Source: an uncultured beta proteobacterium
GTDB lineage: Bacteria > Pseudomonadota > Gammaproteobacteria > Burkholderiales > SG8-39
DNA: 12,376 nucleotides
Direction of reading: 5' to 3'
Assembly (NCBI GenBank): GCA_903868285.1
Contig: CAIPUP010000356.1
Span: 1-12,376 of the forward strand
Each line of letters begins with the position of its first letter. Positions within the stretch are counted from its first letter, which is position 1. This document shows, piece after piece, positions 7,498-12,376 of this stretch. The translations under genes were made by a program, and so were the position numbers. Below the pieces are notes generated by a model, which was not told the DNA's origin, searched no databases, and saw only the letters and a list, made by a program, of their open reading frames with translations.

Positions 7498-8691
7498 ATG
7501 AAGATCAACATCGACCAAGACATCCTCGCGCTGCAGCCCGCATTAACGGCGTTTCGGCGCGACATTCACGCCCATCCGGAACTGGCGTTTCAGGAATTGC
7601 ACACCGCCGAAGCAGTAGCCAGTCGGCTGGAATCCTGGGGCCTGCAGGTCACGCGCGGCGTGGGTCGCACCGGCGTCGTGGCCAGCCTGCGCGCCGGCGC
7701 CTTGGGCAACAGCCAGGAGGCTGGCCATGCCATCGGCCTGCGGGCCGATATGGATGCGCTGCCGATCGAAGAAGGCAACGACTTTGCCCACCGCTCGCAG
7801 CATGCCGGACGCATGCATGCTTGCGGGCATGATGGCCATACCACCATGCTGCTGGGTGCGGCGCAATACCTGGCCCAGACGCGTGACTTCAACGGCGTGG
7901 TGCATTTTGTTTTTCAGCCTGCAGAAGAGCATGAGGGTGGTGGCAAGGCCATGATCGATGATGGCCTGTTCCAGCGCTGGCCGATGCGCAGCATTTTCGG
8001 CATGCATAACTGGCCCGGCCTGCCGGTGGGCGAGTTTGCCGCCATGCCCGGACCGATGATGGCCTCGGCCGATCAGTTCGACATACAGATCACCGGCCAT
8101 GGCGCGCATGCCGCCATGCCGCATAACGGCATTGACCCCATCATGGTCGGCGCGGCACTGGTGCAAGCGCTGCAGACCCTGGTATCGCGCAACACCCATC
8201 CGGTCGATGCTGCGGTGCTGAGCGTGACGCAATTTCATGCTGGCGATGCCTACAACGTCATTCCCGGACAGGCGCAGTTGCGCGGCACGGTACGCGCCTT
8301 CAAACCGGCGGTGCAGGACTTGATCGAAACCGGCATGCAGCGCATTTGCGCCGGGGTGGCGCAAAGCTACGGCGCGCGCATCGCGCTCAACTACCAGCGC
8401 GGCTATCCCCCGACCGTGAACTGGCCGCAGCAGACCAACGAAGCCTGCGAGGTGATCGAGTCGCTGGTGGGTGCCGACAGATTGCATCGCGACCTGATGC
8501 CCACCATGGGCGCAGAAGACTTTGCCTTCATGCTGCAGGAAAAACCTGGCTGCTATGTCTGGATCGGCAACGGCCCGGGCGAGGGTGGCTGCATGCTGCA
8601 CAACCCGTTGTACGACTTCAATGACGACATCATTGCGCTGGGGGTGGCCTACTGGGCAGGGCTGGTACGGCATCTGCTGCCGAAGTCGTGA
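7498..8691 (+). CDS. M20D-family metallo-amidohydrolase (hippurate hydrolase / N-acyl-amino-acid amidohydrolase-like)
   Basis: Predicted cytoplasmic zinc (or other divalent metal) hydrolase of 397 residues that cleaves an N-acyl or amide bond of an amino-acid derivative. M20D signatures are clear: RDIHAHPEL near the N-terminus, HACGHDGH at 107-114 (Cys109 and His111 metal ligands), PAEEHEGGG at 141-149 (Glu143 catalytic, Glu144 ligand), His170 in GMHNWPG, and His368 in LHNPLYDFND. The central region of about 190-300 is the dimerisation lid. There is no signal peptide. Close family members include hippurate hydrolase, IAA-amino-acid hydrolase and N-acetyl-diaminopimelate deacetylase, and the true substrate cannot be told from sequence. 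It starts 63 bases after hemB, probably read from the same transcript, and its last 62 bases overlap the 3' end of dsbD on the other strand. I see no terminator between the two convergent genes. Confidence 0.93.
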   Translation: MKINIDQDILALQPALTAFRRDIHAHPELAFQELHTAEAVASRLESWGLQVTRGVGRTGVVASLRAGALGNSQEAGHAIGLRADMDALPIEEGNDFAHRSQHAGRMHACGHDGHTTMLLGAAQYLAQTRDFNGVVHFVFQPAEEHEGGGKAMIDDGLFQRWPMRSIFGMHNWPGLPVGEFAAMPGPMMASADQFDIQITGHGAHAAMPHNGIDPIMVGAALVQALQTLVSRNTHPVDAAVLSVTQFHAGDAYNVIPGQAQLRGTVRAFKPAVQDLIETGMQRICAGVAQSYGARIALNYQRGYPPTVNWPQQTNEACEVIESLVGADRLHRDLMPTMGAEDFAFMLQEKPGCYVWIGNGPGEGGCMLHNPLYDFNDDIIALGVAYWAGLVRHLLPKS

Positions 8692-10420
8692 ACACCGCAT
8701 CCAGCACCCGCACAAATTTTTCCGCCGGCTGATAGCCGATCACCCGCAGTCCGGATAGCTCCCTGCCGCCAGGCGCGAAAAAAATGATGCCGGGCGGGCC
8801 GAACAGCCGAAAGCGTTTCAGCAGCTCACGATGCGCCGGGGTATTCGCGGTCACATCCACCTGCAGCAACAACAATCGGTCCAGGCGCTCACGCACTGCC
8901 TCATCGGTGAAGGTGTAGCGCTCCATCTCCTTGCACGACACGCACCAGTCGGCATAGAAATCCAGCATCACCGGTTTGTCCTGGGCGGCGATGCGCAGTT
9001 GCTGCGCCAGCTGATCGAGATCATCGATACGCACGAACTGCACCGATGGTGCCGCGGTCGATGACCCCGGCAACCATCCGGACAGCGATACCGATGCCGG
9101 CAGCACCGGCAGCACGATCCAGACTGCGACCGCCAGCATCAGCACGCCGAAGGCCTGTTTGACACGGTTCATCCAGCGGCCGGCGCGCGGCAGTAACGCA
9201 CCCTCGGTAACACCCACCACAATCAGCGGCACACCCATGCCCAGCGCCATGACAAACAGCGCGCTGCCACCCAGCCAGACATCGCCCTGCTGGCTGATGT
9301 AAAGCAGCGCACCCGCCAGAGGCGCGGCAACACAGGGGCTGACAATCGCTGCCGACAGCATGCCCAGCAACAGCACGCCACCATAGCGTCCGCCCGGCAC
9401 GGCCAGTGACCAGCGATGCAGACGCTCGCTCCAGGACAGCGGCAGACGCAGATCGAACAGGCCGAACATAGACAGTCCGAGCAACACGAACAAGGCCGCG
9501 AAAGCGCCCAGCACCCAGGGGTTCTGCAACAGCGCAGAGAACAATTGTCCGGATAGCGCTGCGGCAATACCGATGGCGGTATAGGTCAGCGCCATACCCA
9601 GCACATAGGCCAGTGACAGCGACAAGGCTCGCAGCCGCGCCGCATGCCGCAACAACAAACGGCTCTCTCCCGGGCGATGGTGATGGTGCGCATCCTGTAC
9701 CAGCTGCTGCTGGCCAACGATGATGCCCGACAGTATGGGCACCATCGGCAGCACACATGGCGTGAAGGTCAGCGCCAGACCGGCGATGAAAAAAAACAAC
9801 AGCGTGTGCCAGGACAAGCCCGCCTGCAGCAGCGCGAAGTAGCGCGACTCGTCACTTTGCAGTGCGCCGTCATCGGCCGCGTTCGCGCTCGACGCAACAA
9901 GAGAACTCGCCACGGCCACGATGCGCGCCCGCTGCACCTGCGGCACATAGCAGACACCAAGGTCGGCACAACCCTGCGAGGTCACGCTGAGTTCAAAGGA
10001 CTGCCCGGGCGGCAATATCGTTTGCAACGGTAGCTGAAACACCAATTCACCACGGTAGGTCTCGACGCTGCCAAAGAACGCATCCTGATGCAGCTCGCCG
10101 CGCGGCATGCGCGGCGCGGCAAACTGCAACGTCACTGGCTGCAAGCCGGGCTGCAAACCGGGCTGCAGGCCAGCAGCGCTGGCCGAGAACTGGAATTTGT
10201 CGCGATACAGGTAGTACCCCGGGGCGATGCGATAACGCACCTCGATCAGATCCGGGGCGAGGGCACTGGCAGAAAAACGAAACGCCTTGTCCGGCTCCAG
10301 CAGCTCGGGATCGGCGGCGCGGCCAGGCGAGCACAGCGCCAGCAGCATCAGCAACATCAGCGCAATAACGATCCGGGTCTGATTCCAGACCTGATTCAAG
10401 GCCCTGGGCCAGCGCTTCAT
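8630..10420 (-). CDS. dsbD: DsbD, transmembrane thiol:disulfide interchange protein
   Basis: Carries electrons from cytoplasmic thioredoxin to the periplasm, keeping DsbC-type isomerases and cytochrome c assembly thioredoxins reduced. The 596-residue product shows the three modules: signal peptide (to about residue 35), periplasmic immunoglobulin-like domain with Cys151/Cys157 (GCADLGVCYVP), a membrane domain with Cys222 (FTPCVLPMVP) and Cys363 (VSPCVAAPLAGAL), and a C-terminal thioredoxin domain with DWCVSCK (Cys493, Cys496). All six redox cysteines are present. The oddities are GLQP repeated three times at 84-95, a HHHH run at 245-248 in an enlarged, basic loop between the first two membrane helices, and a Pro/Ala-rich tail of about 20 residues encoded in the overlap with the convergent M20 gene. 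Its ATG overlaps the epimerase stop codon (ATGA), so translation is probably coupled. Confidence 0.96.
   Translation of the reverse strand: MKRWPRALNQVWNQTRIVIALMLLMLLALCSPGRAADPELLEPDKAFRFSASALAPDLIEVRYRIAPGYYLYRDKFQFSASAAGLQPGLQPGLQPVTLQFAAPRMPRGELHQDAFFGSVETYRGELVFQLPLQTILPPGQSFELSVTSQGCADLGVCYVPQVQRARIVAVASSLVASSANAADDGALQSDESRYFALLQAGLSWHTLLFFFIAGLALTFTPCVLPMVPILSGIIVGQQQLVQDAHHHHRPGESRLLLRHAARLRALSLSLAYVLGMALTYTAIGIAAALSGQLFSALLQNPWVLGAFAALFVLLGLSMFGLFDLRLPLSWSERLHRWSLAVPGGRYGGVLLLGMLSAAIVSPCVAAPLAGALLYISQQGDVWLGGSALFVMALGMGVPLIVVGVTEGALLPRAGRWMNRVKQAFGVLMLAVAVWIVLPVLPASVSLSGWLPGSSTAAPSVQFVRIDDLDQLAQQLRIAAQDKPVMLDFYADWCVSCKEMERYTFTDEAVRERLDRLLLLQVDVTANTPAHRELLKRFRLFGPPGIIFFAPGGRELSGLRVIGYQPAEKFVRVLDAVFTTSAADAVPALPSRPPPAQ
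10137..10172 (-). repeat. 12-bp tandem repeat, three units, inside dsbD
   Basis: Three head-to-tail 12-base units lie here (plus-strand GGCTGCAAGCCG, GGCTGCAAACCG, GGCTGCAGGCCA). They encode GLQP three times (residues 84-95) in the periplasmic N-terminal domain of DsbD. Frame is kept whatever the copy number, so this is a candidate length-variable site. Confidence 0.85.
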
Positions 10421-11436
10421 GGCTGGACCCGATGCAAATGGGACATCTGGGACATCTGGGGCACGCCGTCGAACACCGTCGGATAGCGCAATTGCAAATC
10501 GAAGGCCTGCTTGATGCGTCGGTTATCCAGTCGGCGCGATTCGTTCATGAAGGACAGCATCATCGGCGGAATACAGCCTGCTGCCTGCGCGCGCGCCACA
10601 CGCGGCGGACGCGGCAAACCGTACCGGTCCGCCACCAGATCGAACCACGCGCCCATGGGCATGGCGCAATCGTCACTGGCATTGAACACCCCGGCTACGC
10701 GCTGCGGCGCCGTGCGTCCGATTTGCAATGCCCGCACCACCATCGCAGCCAGATCCTCGGCATGGATGTGATTGGTATAGACATCATCAGCCTCGTTCAG
10801 CACTGGCGTGCCGGCACGCAGTCGCTCCAGCGGCAAGCGGTCTGCGGCATAGATGCCGGGCGCACGCAGCACGGTCAATACGCGCGCATGCTGCGTGGTC
10901 CAGGCTGACAGCTGCTGCTCGGCATCCACCCGGCGCAGTGCGCGAGCCGTGGTTGGCTGCAAGGCATGACTCTCATCCACCAGTGCCCCGGCACAGTCGC
11001 CATAGACCCCGCTGGTGCTGATGTACACCAGGTGGCGTGGTAGAGTCGCCGCCGTTTTGTCGCTGTTGTTGTCGCCGGTTTTTTCCACTGCATTCACTGC
11101 GGATGTCAGGACCTGCAACAGCTGGCGGGTTCGTGAATCCTGGCTATGAGGACTCCCTTGACCACGCATCGGCGCCGCAGGCACCGGTGGTGGCGCGCTG
11201 TGCAACAGCGCATCGGCCTGCAGCGGCAAGCCTTGCAAGGCACGCTGCAACGACAGCGGATCATCCAGATCGGCCTGCAGCCAGTGCACGGCGTCCGCAG
11301 AAAAGCGCTGACGCAAGGCTTCAGCAGGTGCGCTGCGCATCACGGCGGTCACCAACCAGTCCTGTGTCAATGCCGGCAAGGCGCGCACGGCGACATCACC
11401 ACAGCCGATAATCAACAGATGCGCTTTTTGATTCAC
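10417..11436 (-). CDS. NAD(P)-dependent epimerase/dehydratase-like protein (atypical SDR)
   Basis: Predicted 339-residue cytoplasmic Rossmann-fold protein. A dinucleotide-binding turn GCGDVA (11-16) follows a hydrophobic beta strand (HLLIIG). Further SDR landmarks are YISTSGVYGD (138-147), RAPGIYA (191-197) and the substrate-region phrase NHIHAEDLA (222-230). The usual YxxxK catalytic pair is not apparent; the equivalent region reads ALRRVDAEQQ. This makes it an atypical extended SDR of unknown substrate. The start is taken as GTG 11436, which places the Rossmann strand near the N-terminus. The open frame runs to 11517 but the extra residues look non-coding. It is the first gene of a pair with dsbD, whose ATG overlaps its TGA. 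The C-terminus includes a small MSQMSH repeat (GGACATCTG in tandem near 10440). A biochemical role cannot be assigned. Confidence 0.85.
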   Translation of the reverse strand: MNQKAHLLIIGCGDVAVRALPALTQDWLVTAVMRSAPAEALRQRFSADAVHWLQADLDDPLSLQRALQGLPLQADALLHSAPPPVPAAPMRGQGSPHSQDSRTRQLLQVLTSAVNAVEKTGDNNSDKTAATLPRHLVYISTSGVYGDCAGALVDESHALQPTTARALRRVDAEQQLSAWTTQHARVLTVLRAPGIYAADRLPLERLRAGTPVLNEADDVYTNHIHAEDLAAMVVRALQIGRTAPQRVAGVFNASDDCAMPMGAWFDLVADRYGLPRPPRVARAQAAGCIPPMMLSFMNESRRLDNRRIKQAFDLQLRYPTVFDGVPQMSQMSHLHRVQP

Positions 11437-11447
11437 ATGGATCCCGG

Positions 11448-11466
11448 ATTTCAATCGAATTTCAAT
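11448..11466. repeat. Direct repeat ATTTCAAT spaced by one helical turn
   Basis: ATTTCAAT occurs at 11448-11455 and 11459-11466, a period of 11 bp, so both copies face the same side of the helix. It lies 12 bases upstream of the epimerase start, within the 110-base divergent region 11437-11546. That region otherwise holds only a lone minus-strand -10-like TAGAAT near 11510 and a T-rich stretch at about 11516-11536. It may be a tandem operator. Confidence 0.45.
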
Positions 11467-11546
11467 GGGCGGTTGCAACACACCCGAACTAGACAGACAG
11501 ATTCTAAGCCCCAGCATCTTTTTCGCTTCTTTTTCTCGAGCACAAC

Positions 11547-12376
11547 ATGACCCATCAAGTACAGATTCGCAACACCGGCCATCAGTTCCCGGCTGCCGCT
11601 GACGAAACCATCCTTGCCGCCGCGCTCAACGCTGGACTGCTGCTGCCCTATGGCTGCCGCGATGGCGCCTGCGGTGCCTGCAAAGGCCAGCTGATCGAAG
11701 GCAGCGTGGATTACGGCCACTGCACCGAAAAGGCCCTGCCCGAGAGCGAAAAAGCCAATGGCGCAGTGTTGTTCTGTCAGGCGCGCTGCCTGTCGGATGT
11801 GGTGATCGAAGCACGCGAGGTGCGCAAGGCCGGTGACATTCAGGTGAAAACACTACCGGCGCGGGTGCATCAGCTGGAACGCCTGACCGACGATGTCATC
11901 GTGCTGCGACTGAAGCTGCCTGCCACCGAGCGGCTGCAGTTTCTGGCCGGTCAGTATCTGGATTTCCTGTTGCGCGATGGCAGCCGCCGCAGTTTCTCCA
12001 TGGCCAATGCGCCGCATGATGATGAATTCGTTCAACTGCATATCCGGCATGTACCCGGCGGCAGCTTCACCGACCATGTATTCGAGAAGATGAAGGAACG
12101 CGACATCCTGCGCTTCGAAGCGCCGCATGGTTCGTTCTTTTTGCGCGAGGAGAGCGACAAGCCGATCGTGTTCGTCGCCAGTGGTACCGGCTTTGCGCCG
12201 ATCAAGGCCATCATCGAACATGCCATCAAGCGCGATATCCGCCGCCCGATGACGCTGTACTGGGGTGGACGCCGACCCGGCGATCTCTACCTGCACACGC
12301 TGGCCGAGCAATGGGCTGCCGAGCATGCGCATATCCGCTATGTGCCGGTGATCTCGAATGCACTGGCCGAAGATCA
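11547..12376 (+). CDS. 2Fe-2S ferredoxin / FAD / NAD(P)H oxidoreductase (CDP-6-deoxy-delta-3,4-glucoseen reductase-like), 3' end outside window
   Basis: An open frame from ATG 11547 runs past the window end; 276 codons are visible. An N-terminal plant-type ferredoxin domain has the cluster cysteines in YGCRDGACGACK (Cys37, Cys42, Cys45) and the fourth at Cys77 in LFCQARC. A ferredoxin-reductase FAD domain follows, with RRSFSMAN (about residues 149-156) binding flavin and VPGGSFTDHVF downstream. The NAD domain begins with ASGTGFAPIKAI. Such enzymes pass electrons from NAD(P)H through FAD to the iron-sulfur cluster and on to a partner. Databases often label this betaproteobacterial gene after the sugar enzyme AscD, but no deoxysugar genes are nearby, so the partner is unknown and an oxygenase-type or general reductase role is equally possible. 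It is divergent from the epimerase-dsbD pair. About 60-70 residues are probably missing. Confidence 0.9.
   Translation, partial: MTHQVQIRNTGHQFPAAADETILAAALNAGLLLPYGCRDGACGACKGQLIEGSVDYGHCTEKALPESEKANGAVLFCQARCLSDVVIEAREVRKAGDIQVKTLPARVHQLERLTDDVIVLRLKLPATERLQFLAGQYLDFLLRDGSRRSFSMANAPHDDEFVQLHIRHVPGGSFTDHVFEKMKERDILRFEAPHGSFFLREESDKPIVFVASGTGFAPIKAIIEHAIKRDIRRPMTLYWGGRRPGDLYLHTLAEQWAAEHAHIRYVPVISNALAED

Noticed and set aside
7543..8715. 390-codon open frame on the minus strand
   Set aside because: It mirrors the M20 amidohydrolase, whose metal-site motifs are unmistakable on the plus strand; the minus translation shows no family features.
10439..10461. GGACATCTG tandem repeat as a regulatory element
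   Set aside because: It is inside the last codons of the epimerase gene and simply encodes MSQMSH; two copies are too few to claim more.

Overview
The window looks like core chromosome of a betaproteobacterium, with GC around 60%. The reasons are the gene order (msrP, ccsB, resB, cytochrome c4, engB, hemB, dsbD, SDR epimerase, ferredoxin-reductase-like gene), a System II cytochrome c assembly pair, and the wording of the proteins, such as the WWD region of CcsB and a zinc-independent HemB. I cannot name the genus from sequence alone. There is no transposase, integrase, phage gene, tRNA, rRNA or CRISPR array.

Layout. Positions 34-5337 are on the minus strand. Reading from the right, a diheme cytochrome c4 is followed by resB and ccsB (the two subunits of the System II heme lyase) with gaps of 26 and 17 bases. 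A hairpin with a T-tract then precedes msrP, the periplasmic methionine sulfoxide reductase. A short divergent region (5338-5463) separates this block from plus-strand engB (ribosome assembly GTPase), hemB (porphobilinogen synthase) and an M20 amidohydrolase (7498-8691). The amidohydrolase runs tail to tail into minus-strand dsbD, and their 3' ends overlap by 62 bases. dsbD lies downstream of, and overlaps by 4 bases, an SDR epimerase-like gene. A second divergent region (11437-11546) separates that pair from a plus-strand 2Fe-2S/FAD/NAD reductase cut off by the window end.

Theme. Most genes serve heme and periplasmic redox chemistry. HemB makes the pyrrole precursor of heme. ResB and CcsB carry heme across the membrane and attach it to apocytochromes. 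DsbD supplies the reductant that keeps CXXCH cysteines reduced, and cytochrome c4 is a likely client. MsrP repairs oxidised periplasmic methionines.

Most interesting signal. The 267-base engB-hemB gap is packed with hairpins that make sense on the minus strand, where no gene is present. They are a GNRA-capped hairpin, a hairpin whose loop shows an anti-Shine-Dalgarno CTCCTCCC, a perfect 8+1+8 palindrome, and two tandem hairpins each followed by a T-tract. I read this as a candidate small RNA of about 108 nt. Other oddities are two insertions in CcsB (one adding about two membrane helices), a His4 loop in DsbD, in-frame 12-bp tandem repeats in both ccsB and dsbD, and an 11-bp-spaced direct repeat just upstream of the epimerase-dsbD pair.
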